Positions 23,291 to 35,194 of a stretch of 64,000 nucleotides of DNA are shown piece by piece; the stretch's first letter is position 1, and the number at the start of each line of letters is the position of its first letter. The stretch comes from Chromobotia macracanthus (Eukaryota; Chordata; Actinopteri; Cypriniformes; Botiidae): assembly GCA_036877525.1 (NCBI GenBank), contig JAZGTH010000035.1, positions 3,524,501 through 3,588,500 on the forward strand, read 5' to 3'. The notes beneath the pieces were generated by a model. The model worked only from the letters and a program-made list of their open reading frames with translations, ran no database searches and was not told the origin of the DNA. The position numbers were made by a program, and so were the translations under genes.

Positions 23291-24901
23291 CCAGCTTCTC
23301 CAGTCAGGCCAAAGGAGGAACTTTGAGAATGCAGTTAAAATAAGTTATTACTATATATCTCTTACAAAAGTGATTCACAAAGTTTGCAGTGGAGAAACAT
23401 ATGTTTTTAAAAAAGCATCATTGACTTTCTATAGACATGATTTCTAAATGCAGATGGCATTTAACAATTATTGATGTATATAAACTTTTAAAATTTGTCA
23501 ACACAACATTACAACACAATAAGTTATTTTTATAACCAGCAATAAATCAAAAAGGAGTACAAGTTTCAGGGCATTTAACAATTATTTGGAAATCAACTTC
23601 TCACTGTTTTCATTATTTGTATCTAAATTAATATACAACAATTCTTAACATGAAAATATGCTCTTTTAAGCGATTACATTTATCTGAAAATACATAAATG
23701 TGTTAAACTCTCTTTGTACTTCGCTTTTCACATTTACATTGCTCAATATATTAACATTTTTCCCAGCGGATCAGAGAATAAGCATTAAATGAACAGAATT
23801 AAATATTAAATACACACATATGCACCGCATACGTAAGGCTAAATGCTCTTAACGTGGCCTGGCACCAATTCATGCTCATAGTCGATGCACTAGCTTTATT
23901 AACTTACAGACCATTTTAGAGGACCGAAAGCAGTTTGGCATGTAGAAGAAGAAATTACTATATTTATTATTTCATAGTTTTTCCAACAACAAACTCTTAA
24001 ACAGCATTAAATTTGGGCCATAAAATGAAAACAGGTCACTCACATTTACTGTGAGTGCTAAGCACCTCACTAAGAATAAAGTCAGTGTTCATCAACAATC
24101 AACCATATTTATCATTTCATACCTTTTCTAACAACGGAAATTTAAAAAAGTGTTAAATTTGGGCCATAGGAAGAAAAGAGGGATGTCATTTACTGTGAGT
24201 GCACTTCCATATCCACTTCCATGTCCATATCCATCGAGAGACCAGTTGTAAATATACAGTGGTCTGTGCCTTTTCAGCCCATGTCCCATGATATAAACTG
24301 TTGGGACAACAAAATCTTCTAATTAAATCACCCAACATAAATCACTGACACTGGCCTATACGGATATGCCCATTAGTTTTCACAATGTGATAATTTTTTT
24401 AAAACTCACATATCTGCTTATTCATGTCTAATTACAATCCAAAAGACAATTACTTTTTCAGTTACTGCCACTAATGTACATTTACATTTAACAGTTGCGT
24501 TTATCCAAAGGGACTTTGGATAAAAGGTGAGGAAAACAATGAAGCAATAAATCATAAGGGGGCAATAACATCAGCTGTACACAATTACCGAGATTAAAAC
24601 GTTTCAATGCTTGATAGAGGCAATACCTGTTGGGAGAGAGGAGAAAGGGTTAGGTTTTTTTTATTAAACACATGTCAGGTATTCGTACCTCTTACATAAA
24701 TTGACACACATAATTAATATAGCTGTGAATATAACAGTCTGAACTCACACACAATTATTAATCCAGATAGTATTGATAATGTAGATGGAAGAATTGCAAT
24801 AATCTCTACTGTGTATTCTATAATACTTTTTTTTATTGTTTTTATGGCTTCTTTGTCCTTTTCTATATAATTATTTCTTATTTTTATTTAGTGGTGCTTG
24901 C
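23291..24901. other. Intergenic with a diverged direct repeat and a SINE head fragment
   Basis: About 23950-24059 and about 24104-24206 are diverged direct copies of the same sequence. They share 'aaatttgggccata' and 'catttactgtgagtgc', with starts about 154 bp apart. At 24475-24532 is a fragment of the minus-type tRNA SINE ('acatttacatttaacagttgcgtttatccaaag'). No gene is seen. Confidence 0.45.
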
Positions 24902-25937
24902 TGTCACACTACAGAGGGGAACGAGATAGTAGGGTGGTGCTTATATAGAGAGTCCTTGATTAACTATGCAGGTGCAGAGAATAAATAGGTGGGTGAGAGG
25001 GAACGAGTAGGCAGAGATGTGATGTCTAATGCAGGAAGTGTGGCTGGCTCTGTGACAGTACCCCCCCCTCCACAGGCAGCTCCCGATGCCCAAATGGACG
25101 AAGACGTGGATGACCTCTGCCTCTAGGTGCTGGGAGATATGGATGGTTGATATGGAACTCTGTGAGTAATGACGGATCTAAAATATTGTTTCAACTGATC
25201 CAGTGATTAGGGCAATCTCATTCCAGCCACTGACGGCTGCCAAAGTTCTGAACTGTAAGGTGTATTTTTCCACAGATAAACTCTCTTGTTGAAACAGTTA
25301 ATCATGAACTGACAGGGAATGAGCAGATTGACCAAATACCTCTTTGAAGTAGGAAAGAAAATCTGCCAGTGTGCTGTTTAAAGATCCATTTGCATTCCAT
25401 AAAGCCTGTGCCCACTACAGTGCTCTACAGGATAACATTGAGATAATGCAAGCAATCTTTGATCGATCAGTGGGTTACAACTGGGGTTGCATTTCAAATT
25501 GTAAAGAGCAATGCAGCAGGAAACCGCTACATTTATCCGGATTAACAGCAAACGTGAGGGGTCAGGCCATGGGACTGGTGGTAGAAGAAATGGATAAATG
25601 TAACTGTAGATATTGACATAGCATTAAAACCAGTTCTGCAATTGGGTCGAAGGGTGAACTTCCTACCTCCATATTGTTGGTCTGGTCCGGTCTTCTGTAA
25701 TACTGCATAGGGGAATGGAGATCAAGATAGTAGATTTTGTAATCTTTATTAATGGAAGTAAGTTCAGACAGATGAATATCAATAGCAAACAAAACTGGAA
25801 TCAGGAACTACAGGTGATGCTTACATAGAGAGTCTGTGATTCACTCTGCAGGAGCGGACAATCAGTAGGTGGGTGAGAGTGAATGAGTGGGCAGAGTTGT
25901 GAGGTCTGGTGCGGGAGGCGTGGCTAAATCTGTGATA
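24902..25937 (-). mobile_element. Mini Ty3/gypsy element with two LTRs and partial gag
   Basis: Minus-oriented, 1036 bp. The 3' LTR is 24902-25057 (156 bp, TGTCAC...GTGACA). Next to it on the minus strand is a polypurine tract (complement of 25058-25072, containing a run of eight C). The 5' LTR is about 25795-25937 and is similar to the first through 'atgcttacatagagagtc', 'tgggtgagag' and 'gtggct', but is partly deleted. Between them, minus-strand frames resemble gypsy gag (FKEVFGQSAHSLSVHD and LQFRTLAAVSGWNEIAL, about 25350-25200). Protease, RT and integrase are absent. Flanks CTTGC (24897-24901) and CTTGT (25938-25942) look like a 5-bp target duplication with one change. Confidence 0.8.
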
Positions 25938-25942
25938 CTTGT

Positions 25943-26480
25943 GAAGCACCACATCCCTATTACTCTCTTGCATACTTCTGAACAAAACTTTGGTTTAATT
26001 AGTCCTGCACTGTTTGTTGTAGACCCATGAATGAGGGGTCAGATCGATGGGCTTATTAAGTAGAGGTGTGCTATGACTTTTATATGTGATTTGGTGTACG
26101 AAAAATTCCATAGACGTAACATTGGGCTGAATTTTGTGTCATCATAGCACCACATCTTTAATTATTACCATGAAAACTGTCCAGCCATGCCCTAGCAACC
26201 ATTTTGAGCATCCTAGAAACCAGCATGAATTAGCCATATCCCAGCACTAGAACATCACAGAGACGTGGGAGTTGGCTCTTTTAATTCACACACACACTTG
26301 TTAACTGTCAGGCTACACCCTAGCAGCCATGTAATAAAATGAAAATGCAATATCTCAACATTAGAATGTTGTTAAGACATGTGGGTGGGCTTATTTGACT
26401 TGATTATTTGGGCTTTCAGTGGGCTTTGTGTTGCCCTGACAACTTCCTAGCCACACCCTAGCAACCATTTAGAGCACCCT
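25943..26480. repeat. Dispersed repeat rich in 'ccctagcaacc'
   Basis: Contains several imperfect copies of 'caccctagcaaccattt' (about 26185-26215, 26312-26330, 26450-26490). It leads directly into the tandem repeat that follows. No coding potential. Confidence 0.45.
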
Positions 26481-26494
26481 AGCAACCTCAAAAG

Positions 26495-26710
26495 TCATGC
26501 TACCATCACACTAATTCATGGTAAAATGCTAAATCATGCTAATATTATGTTAATTCATGCTAACATCATGCTAACTCATGCTAACATTATGCTAAGTCAT
26601 GTTAGCATCATGCTAACTTATGCTAACATCATGCTTAGTCATGTAAACATCGTGTTAAAATCATGTTAAATCATACTAGCATTATGTGTAATCATGTTAG
26701 CATGTTATTT
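26495..26710. repeat. Tandem repeat of CATGCTAAC units
   Basis: About 215 bp built from degenerate units of the type CATGCTAACATCATGCTAACT. The basic period is about 10-11 bp within a higher period of about 21 bp, with substitutions increasing towards the right end. It is an AT-rich minisatellite without coding potential. Confidence 0.85.
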
Positions 26711-26719
26711 AGGGTTATT

Positions 26720-28280
26720 GTTGTGTCTGTTTTATTATTATTATCTGCACTATTCACTTTTTGCGGGTGTAAAAATTACAATAACATGTCCCCTAACACG
26801 ATGTGACTAGGAGATTTAAGTTTAGTGCAGGTTGAGCAAAATTTTAAGCAAAGCAAACATATACTCAACACAAAAGTCAATAAATGATCTGCCAGTAAGT
26901 CATTGATCCTGGAATAAAAACAGCCAGGTGACACATCTAGATCTTTAAATTGCATATTTTAGTGTAAAATGAGTAAAACATTATGACTCCATCTAAAGTA
27001 ATATGAAGTTAACAAAATATATCTATATTTATCCAGATGTGCACATTTTCTCACTAAAATCCTATTGGAGGCTGTTTATCAAAGCCCTATGACTGTGATC
27101 CAAACCAAATGCAACCAAATTTGAATGGATATGTCTTTTTTTTCAAAAGTTTATTTGTAACATATATAGTTATAAATATACTATAACACAACTAGCAGTG
27201 AATTTTAAATCTGGAATACTCTAAATAAATACACTTATCGATCACAGCGGCATGGCAGGAAGTAGCTTTTCCATACTTCCGGTCTCTGTTGCCATATCGT
27301 GAAATAGGCCTATTATGATATAAAACATTTCAACTCAACGTTTTCCCATAGCAAACTGTATGTGTAATGAAGAAACCGTGTACATTGTCCCTGTAGTGTT
27401 CAACAAGACAAATAATCAATTGCACACTCCACTGTGTAAGTTACAGATCGGTTACAGATCAACAAAAACTAAACAAGTACCAATGCTTTTCTAAACACAT
27501 TTTGGACAGTGCAAAACAGCAGTGCATGTAATCATGAATTTCCCCAAATATGTATATTCTAACATACTATCAACTGTTTGATGCAACATACTGTAAATTA
27601 TAGAACTCAGGATGTGTTACAAGTATGACAGTGGACCCTGGTGGTACCCCCTGTGAGGTGAGGAAGAGAAAACTACACCTCTGTCACAGTCCTCAGCTGA
27701 ATTATTCTGAACCTTCCTCGGTTTACTCTTCTCACATAACAACCAAGTTCCACAGAGACAGTCACGCTTGTCTACAACTGGAAGAAAATAGAATTTGAAG
27801 ACAAAAGGTTGGTAAATATTGTCCTTTATTTTCTTATTAAAAGTTTGGACTTCCCCCCTATTAGAGCAAAATGGTCTAAATGATTGACTTTTGGTAGCAC
27901 TTTATTTTACAATCCTGTCTCATATGAATTTACTATGTCTTTACTCTGTAACAGTGTAATTACTCGGTATCAACTCTGAATCTATCCCTAAATCTAACCC
28001 CAACCCAAATTAAGTATACATGTAGTACCAGGAAATGCACATTCTGTAAAATAAAAGGCAGTCCAACTTTGCAGTTGTACTAGTCCTTCAAAAGGTTCTA
28101 ATGAAGAAGCTTCTTACATGTTAAAGATCTGTACATGGAACTCACTACAACACATACTATTAGACCTGGTGACCGTAATGTTAATACACAGTCATTTACA
28201 GACAGGTCCCAGATAAGACAGTATATTACAGCCTTATAAAAGATATATTACTTAAATTTTTAAAGCTTATTACAGATATA
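26720..28280. other. Intergenic with a dispersed-repeat edge
   Basis: At about 27890-28050 'ggtagcactttattttacaat' opens a common fish interspersed repeat; its mirror-type end ('aacaaatacaaccttattgtaaagtattac') is found at about 31365-31395. The rest is unassigned AT-rich DNA. Confidence 0.4.
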
Positions 28281-28660
28281 TTTATTGATTCACTTGTGTC
28301 ATCCTTAACCTTTTTCTCATCTGCCATTAGCATCACATCAATAGTGACATTGGAAATGGAAAATGCATCTAAACTAAACATTGAGTGGACTCTCTCTTTC
28401 TTTCTTGTCTGCTGTTATTCTGACTGTAAGGAAAGTGTGTAGAGCCTGAAATCACCTCAGTACTCTGCTCGTTTCACAGGGGAGTTTGATGCAGAGCAAT
28501 TACTGCTGACATTTGGGGAGAGCTCCAAGGGTCAGACATTTTTATGCAACAGTGACAAATTATTGCCACATTTTTAGATGTAGAAAATGTATTATGCAGT
28601 TAGCTCATTTTGTACATTGTATATATTTGTGGGAGAAAAGTGCACTTTGGAGTACAGCAT
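28281..28660. other. Candidate conserved noncoding element
   Basis: About 380 bp of non-repetitive, compositionally mixed DNA with homeodomain/POU-type strings ('tttttatgcaacagtgacaaattattgcc' region, about 28540-28570) inside the gene desert. No coding frame. Conservation is a guess from texture alone. Confidence 0.25.
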
Positions 28661-30960
28661 TTCAAACCGGACTGATAATTTTTTAAAAGACGACACACCT
28701 TCATCTAGTTGCCAACATAGGATTAGATTTAATTGATCTTGTGTGTACTCCCTTACAAAAATGTACAGCATAAATCATGTTTCCATCAAAATACCATAGT
28801 TGACTAATATCACTCATAATATAATAGATTTGTACATGAAAAAAATGTTAGGGGTGCGAACCTTATTACCATGATATTGAAACTGGCCTTTTTTAGACTT
28901 TGCATCTCCAGTATATTGACAATATATCCACAATTTCTCTTTCCTACAGCATTGGGCTGCAAAGATATGGTAAGTACCACTAGATTTTTAACATGTTTAT
29001 GGTTGTTAAGGTATTCTGACTGGTTTTCTTGGTTTCCTGGTGTTCTAGGTGTAGCATAACTCTTGCATTGCTCTGGAAGTAACAAACCTTAGCACTAGTA
29101 AAGGGTTGACAGAGTTAACTACATTAGAGTAGTTGACCTGAAATAGAAAATTAACCTCAGAAGAACACAGTGAATGTTTGTAGAACAACACAGTTTGTGC
29201 AACACACATTTTTATTTTTTTGCAAAATCAAGCTTTTGTATGTAGAGGTGTCTGTGCTCAAGTACTTGAGTTGTTTGTTTTGGGCATTAATGTTGTTTTC
29301 AGACACTCACATGATTGCTAAGAGTGCTTTGGGTTGCACATGAACAGTCAATTTGCTATTTGGCCGGGATCTTTAAATCTTCAATTTTATTTTTAAAGGC
29401 GAGTCAAACTTCCACCCATTTACCCCTCTTGTTCCAGTGAAAACACTAAATACAATGTATTTAAAGTTTATGATCTACAAGCACGTGTATTCAGAACAAT
29501 TTTATACAGATTTTTTAGAAGCTTATAGGGTTCCACTGCCTCTAAATCCTAACCTGTGATACTACTACTGGAATTTTGCTACAGTGACAAACTTAGTTAC
29601 CAAAATACATAGTTACATAACAAAATACAATACATAGTTGTAAGAGATGAAACAGAGGTTTTTTTGAACTCACTGAACCATAAAAGAATGCCTGAATTTA
29701 TTATACACTGAAATTACCAGCGTCACATCAATCAAACAGCCAGAGTTACTTTTTCTTCATATCACGTGTAGACAGCAGTTCTGTTGAACAGTGAGTGTAA
29801 GCATGACAACTCCAGATTGTTTTGGGAAATGTGCATTCTTAAAGGACTGAGGTTCCTAAAAATGGCACAGAGAGTATGAAAAGGGCATGCTCCTTCAAAT
29901 ATGCAATGATTAAGAGATTTTTACCTTGCACATTTAGTGGCCTCTCAATGAACTTCCAATTACAAGGTGAGTGTCCGGCACCTGATCCAGACACCCACAG
30001 CGGTGTCAGAGAAGCTGCCCAGATCTGTCTTACTGTTGTCCCTCCAACTGCATGTCAAGGTTTTTATGAAGCTTATAGAATGTCCTGAAACATCAAAACA
30101 TCACACCCATTACAAAAAGCAACACTGGTTTTGTGTGGTCTAGTTTGTTCATTGATACTATTTTTTATCTAAAAACCATTTGTACTAAACTGAGCCAAAT
30201 ATCTCATTTTAATTAAGCTTGATTAAGTAAGTCTGGCTAAGTATGGATAAACATCTTTATCAAACATTACAGTGAGTTAAAAATGGATCACTATTTGTCA
30301 TGTGTATATAATCAGTCATTTTTAAAGTATTTCTGTTAAATGAGTTATTAGACATCAAAGAACCCCTTTGCAAACTCTTAACATTAAGTGAATATTAATT
30401 GTTACCCAAATGCACCTGATGAGTTTTAAAATATGCTAGTTGGAAAAGAAATCTCTCACTGTCTGATATAATTCAGCAAGTGTTGTGTAATAGTGTTTAT
30501 GTAATGGCTCATTTTATTGATTCAAATCTCTCCTTTGTAAACCACGCTGTCTCTTATCAAATTGGTATCTGTGCATCAAAGAGACCCACACATGCATGTC
30601 ATGATCTAGAATAATTTACAAACTGATGTCCAGCGATGCAAGCACACTGTGTTCCTGGTTTTTAGAGAAATCACATTGTTTGTGTTTGTTTTATCATTGT
30701 CTTGTGTTTAGTGTTAAAAGTAAATTGTTGAAACAAGCCATAGACAAAGAACTGAAACTCTCCCCCTTGCAAACACACTATCCGGGCTGTCCTATGCATG
30801 CACTACAGAATCTTTTAATCAAATTTACACCAAATTAAAGTTTATTTGGTCACAGGTTAAGTAATGTCTTATTTTCAATATTCAACAGATGAGATTACCG
30901 GATCTTATGACTGATTATATTTTTTACTGACTATTCAGACAACTTATTAACTACCTTTTT
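28661..30960. other. Intergenic, no gene seen
   Basis: AT-rich; short open frames only, none with a recognisable family or a matching splice context. Confidence 0.4.
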
Positions 30961-30964
30961 CTCC

Positions 30965-31150
30965 CTTGACCAATAGTTTTGTGACATCTGCTCACTCTGT
31001 GTGCAGTAGACAGAAGGCCACATCAGGGATCAGATGAATATTTCATATCTGATTTGCGGTCACTGTGGTTCTCTCAGAGGAGAGCAGATAGCATTTCTGC
31101 TGTCATCTGTGAGAAATCTGTGCTGTTCGAGTCTGAGCTGCTGTAACCTG
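30965..31150. promoter_or_regulatory. Candidate enhancer with three CAGATG E-boxes
   Basis: A moderately GC-rich, non-repetitive block between AT-rich stretches. It has CATCTG at 30985-30990, CAGATG at 31031-31036 and CATCTG at 31104-31109. These are E-boxes of the class preferred by neural bHLH factors. A CCAAT at about 30970 is also present. rprm is expressed in the nervous system of vertebrates, so a neural enhancer is conceivable; this is inference. Confidence 0.25.
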
Positions 31151-31239
31151 CTGGGCTCCACCCTCAAAGAACATCAATCACAACAGACAAATTACACATA
31201 ACACATAATACTACAGAGAGAAAGTTCGACGACACTGTG

Positions 31240-32459
31240 TTAGTTCAACATTTGATTGTCAAGATGTATTAGTACATGCTAAAATTAACATTAACTACAT
31301 TAAAAAATGATGTAGAAGTATTGTTCATTGTTAGTTCATGTCAGGTAATGCATTAGGTAATGATAACAAATACAACCTTATTGTAAAGTATTACTAAAGA
31401 TGATGTAGAAACTTGAAACTGAGTTGTTTTAAAGAGAGCCATATCCCCGTTCATGCATACATTGGTTTCTACTGCAGGTGTATTTTTTCTCATTTATTTC
31501 TTCCTCTCTTTTATTCACCTTTTTACCTCAATACAGTCTATTAATGTTTTTAGGACAGCTGTGTTCTTTGGACTGTGTGTCCCCTGTGAGTTGCTGTTTA
31601 TCCCAAACCCACACGTCTAATTGGAGGGAACTTCTGGGTTCACATGCATGGAGCGACTACACCAACAAGATAGACGCAATGTTAATCAGTCCTCCACCTC
31701 CAGTAAAGCAGCATTCATTGCTGTGACTGTTTCAAATCCTATTTAGCTGCCTTTCTTTACATCGTTTTAAGTGATTGGCAAGCTCCTGATGTTAAAGCTG
31801 TCACAAATTTTGCAGCAGATTATTATACCCCCTAAAACACCTGAACTGATACAGTATTGCATATATATTTTTCAGTTAATTTCACATTATGTTGTAATGA
31901 TTTCAGTGAATTAAACTGGTTTAGTGTTCTGAGGGGTTTAAAAGTATTTTTTTTTTTTCCCAAAACAAACCAGTTTGAGCCATAAAGTTGTCAATCTATT
32001 CTTGGTCACATGAATTTGATTGGTATGCATTGATACACATTCCAATTACACCTAAATTCATTTAACATGTACTATTCATTTAACTAATAGAGCTCCATCT
32101 TTGGAATTTATTTTGTGTATACACCTACTATAGACTCTCATTCTGAAGCCCAGTCCATTCAAAAGCCAGTGCCATCAGTCCATTCATCTTAGTGCAGTAC
32201 TACCCTATTTACCATGGAGCTAATTCTCACTACTATATCCATCCCAAAAGGTTCTTCCTCCTCCACTGGTTACAGCAGACCTTAACCCCCTGTCTTCCAC
32301 CCACTGTCCTTTCAGTTTTACCTTGGCCATTCACTCAATGACTCTCAATTTTACTTCAACTCTGCTCTATCTTGGCTCTCTGATCCCTTGAACTCCATTA
32401 AGTTCCATTGACCCCCTGGCATGCCATGTTGGTAATGTTGTCCCCAAATGTTGTCCACT
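31240..32459. other. Intergenic, repeat end at about 31260-31400
   Basis: Contains the 'taatgataacaaatacaaccttattgtaaagtatta' end of a dispersed repeat. A poly-T run lies at about 31950-31960. No gene is seen. Confidence 0.4.
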
Positions 32460-32730
32460 CTGGTCTTTTTTCCAAATGGCTCCACCTCAAACCCCCATTT
32501 CATTGTCTACACCTTGGCTCTCCAGTCTCCCCGGCTCCACCTTGGCCTTCAGTCCCACAGGTCCCATCATGGTCCTAGAATCTCATAGCCCACTTTGGTC
32601 TTCCAATCCTGTGGCTCCACTCCAGCCCTCCGATCCTACGTTTCCACTTTGGCCTCTATAACCCCAGTTCCACTTCATGTTTCTGATTCTCTGGCTCCAC
32701 CTTGGTCATCCATCCCCTTAGCCGTGGTCC
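32460..32730 (+). repeat. C/T-rich degenerate tandem sequence
   Basis: Proline/serine/leucine-coding C/T-rich DNA with recurrent 'ggctccaccttgg' and 'ccactttggtctt' segments at roughly 27-40 bp spacing. It resembles the P-rich spacer region of some fish LTR retroelements, but stops interrupt it and no neighbouring element is visible. Confidence 0.4.
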
Positions 32731-33296
32731 CTGCACTGTCAACCTTTTCTTCTCTCTTGCACCCTATCCCTCTCATACCTGTAATGTCACATGTTCACTG
32801 TCTTTCTGTTTAGTTTACTCCCATGGAATCGTATTTTGACACCTTCCACTGACTTTGTTTGCATTACATTTTTGTATCACTTATCCTGCATTATGTTCCT
32901 ACAGTTATTATTTACATGAGATGTAAATCTTTGCATTCCGTTTTTACATGTTTTGAAATTTAATATCTTTTCTTGCCCACAATTTTTATTGCTCTCTTTT
33001 TTCTTTTTTTATTTTAGAAGTTGCATTCTCCCACAAAGAGAGCTTTCGGGATGTTCATTACAGTGTTCTTTCAAGCATGATGACAAGCATTATGTTATGC
33101 TGCAAACACACATTCATTGTGTTTTAATATTTGCTGGTTCAAACCAGGATACAAATACATCATGACAAGTTGTCAACTACAATTAGAACACCTGTCTATG
33201 ATCAGAGGAGCTGCCAGTCGGCAGACAGACAGAGTAATTTTCCATCATGAATTTGTTTTTTTCCATTTTGAATTATCCACAAAAAATAACCTGAGG
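32731..33296. other. Intergenic, no gene seen
   Basis: AT-rich sequence with nothing recognised. Confidence 0.35.
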
Positions 33297-33640
33297 CACA
33301 GGTTTATCACAGCACCACCTACTGGTCCAGAGATATGAAGAATGGTTATGTTGGCTTATATCTTTTGAAACCTTTGTTCTTAAACCTTTTTAGATCTCTT
33401 TAGGTCTTTTAGGTCTCTTTACATTCCTTAAGGTATGATGAGTTAAACATTACCCAGTGTCCCTTGGTTGGACATTTTGGGCATCTGCCATTTTTAATTT
33501 AGTTGTAAAATGCTATCTCTTACAAATGCAATTGCGTATCTTTACGAAACTTGGCATGGTTCATCATCCTCATTGTCTGAGAGTAATGACAAAGTTTGGA
33601 GCCAGCCCCCCAAACATTTACAAAACTGCTGATACCCTTT
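33297..33640 (+). repeat. R1 family dispersed repeat, fragment
   Basis: Contains the R1-type strings 'agcaccacctactggtccagagatatg' and 'tttacgaaacttggcatggttcatca', akin to copies at 9290-9850 and 57780-58460. No coding capacity. Confidence 0.4.
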
Positions 33641-33869
33641 AATTAATTTGCCTTATCATGATGAGACTTATCTTTTTAGATTCACTGCCTTATGTTGAGT
33701 GCTATGATAACAAATTTGTCATAGAAGTTTTACTTATTGGACTAAATTTTTCCACACGGAACAACCTAGAACACTGTCTTACTCTTGATGGATGTTCTAT
33801 AAATCCTGCTTCATTAGCCAAAAATGTTGGTTTTTGATAGCAATTTGTCCTTTAAAAACTGCATTTCCA

Positions 33870-34640
33870 ATATTTGTAAAATTCAATTTTCATCTTAAAA
33901 ATATATCAAAACTACATATGCTCTCTGTGTCAGACAAAGAAAAATTTGTTTATGCAAGGGGCCTCAAGGCTTGATTATAGCAAAGCCCTACTTGGTCTGC
34001 CCTGCAGAATTAATACAAAACTCCAGCTGGTTCAAAATGTAGCAGCCAGAGTTCTCATGAGAACGAACAAGTATTTCATAAGTAAGAATTTCAAAATCAA
34101 GCACAGGTGGTAGATCCGTTTCATATTTGGCACCCAAACTCTGGAACAGACCCACCTCTTTAATCTAGCCTACACATAGTCCTATGGATTTATTACTCCA
34201 ATCCCATAACGGATTATTAGGCTGCATTAATTAAATTAATTAATCTAATTAATAATTAAACTGAAACAGGGGATACTTTCCATAAGAACAGATGTACTCT
34301 ACTACTGGCTCTACTCTAAGTGGCAAGATCCTGTAGTCAGCAGGATCCGAACTTTATCCAGACCTGATAATATTAAATCAATAAATAATTATAAATCATT
34401 ATCAACATAAGTTACTAATTGCAGCTTTAACGTGTCAGAGGAGAACTGGCCCTCCCGGTTCACCCTGGTTTCATCTCCATCTATATATCATTGGAGTTTT
34501 GGTTCCTTGACACTGTCACCCTGTTGGCTTGCTTACTGGGAGACTGTTGACATCTAACTTAGCTTAGGGTTTTGTAAATTCTTAATTCTGCTAGAAGCAA
34601 TATTATTTAATTACAGTCCTAAAGACTATTCTATTTTGCT
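33870..34640 (+). mobile_element. L2/Rex1-like LINE, 3' fragment (plus)
   Basis: Decayed plus-strand frames carry FNFHLKNISKL.MLSVSDKEKFVYA, then LDYSKALLGLPCRINTKLQLVQNVAARVLMRTNK. This corresponds to the C-terminal segment of the 19740-21270 LINE (HLRNIAKLRSILTTYDAEKLVHAFMTSKLDYCNALLG). It is followed by the 3' UTR with 'tttggttccttgacactgtcaccctgttggcttgctta' (about 34498-34536). Only the last part of the element is present. Confidence 0.65.
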
Positions 34641-35194
34641 ATTCCTTTGTCTCTAATTCAATTGTGTAATTCTAAGGTATTTTTATTGTATATATTTTGT
34701 GTATGTATGTATTTCATGGTGCTATTACAAATTCCTTATACCCCTGTCCCATAAGATTTTATCTTTCTATATGCCATCTCTAAGCTTATACCTTGCTTAA
34801 TATGATACCTATTATATAAGCATATCTTGCTTAATATGATACTCTATCATCTATCATATTAATTGACTACACATCAGATAGTCTCAGAAGTACATACTGT
34901 TTAAATAGGCAGTTTGAATACATTACCCTCTCACAGACCCCTGAGAGAGGTACGAGCCTTTGCACATAATGACAGGTATTTCTAATACACATTCATTTAT
35001 TCAAATAGTCTAAATGTTTTGTAGTTTTTTTTATTGCAACTACACAGTATAATATACATCTCATACATATTTCCAATAATACTATGTATTCTGTGTTGAA
35101 CATGTGACATTTTTTATGTTGTCTTTTTATTTTTCATTATATGTATACCTGCTTTGAAGCAATTGAACATTGTATGAAGTGCTACATACAATTG
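34641..35194. other. Intergenic, no gene seen
   Basis: AT-rich, with a small 'atatcttgcttaatatgatac' duplication at about 34793-34842. Confidence 0.4.

Noticed and set aside
26495..26710. CRISPR-like array
   Set aside because: Units are contiguous, degenerate and without spacers; this is eukaryotic minisatellite DNA.
32476..32813. Proline/serine-rich ORFs as a possible exon
   Set aside because: Low-complexity C/T-rich repeat with stops in each frame over the block and no convincing splice sites.
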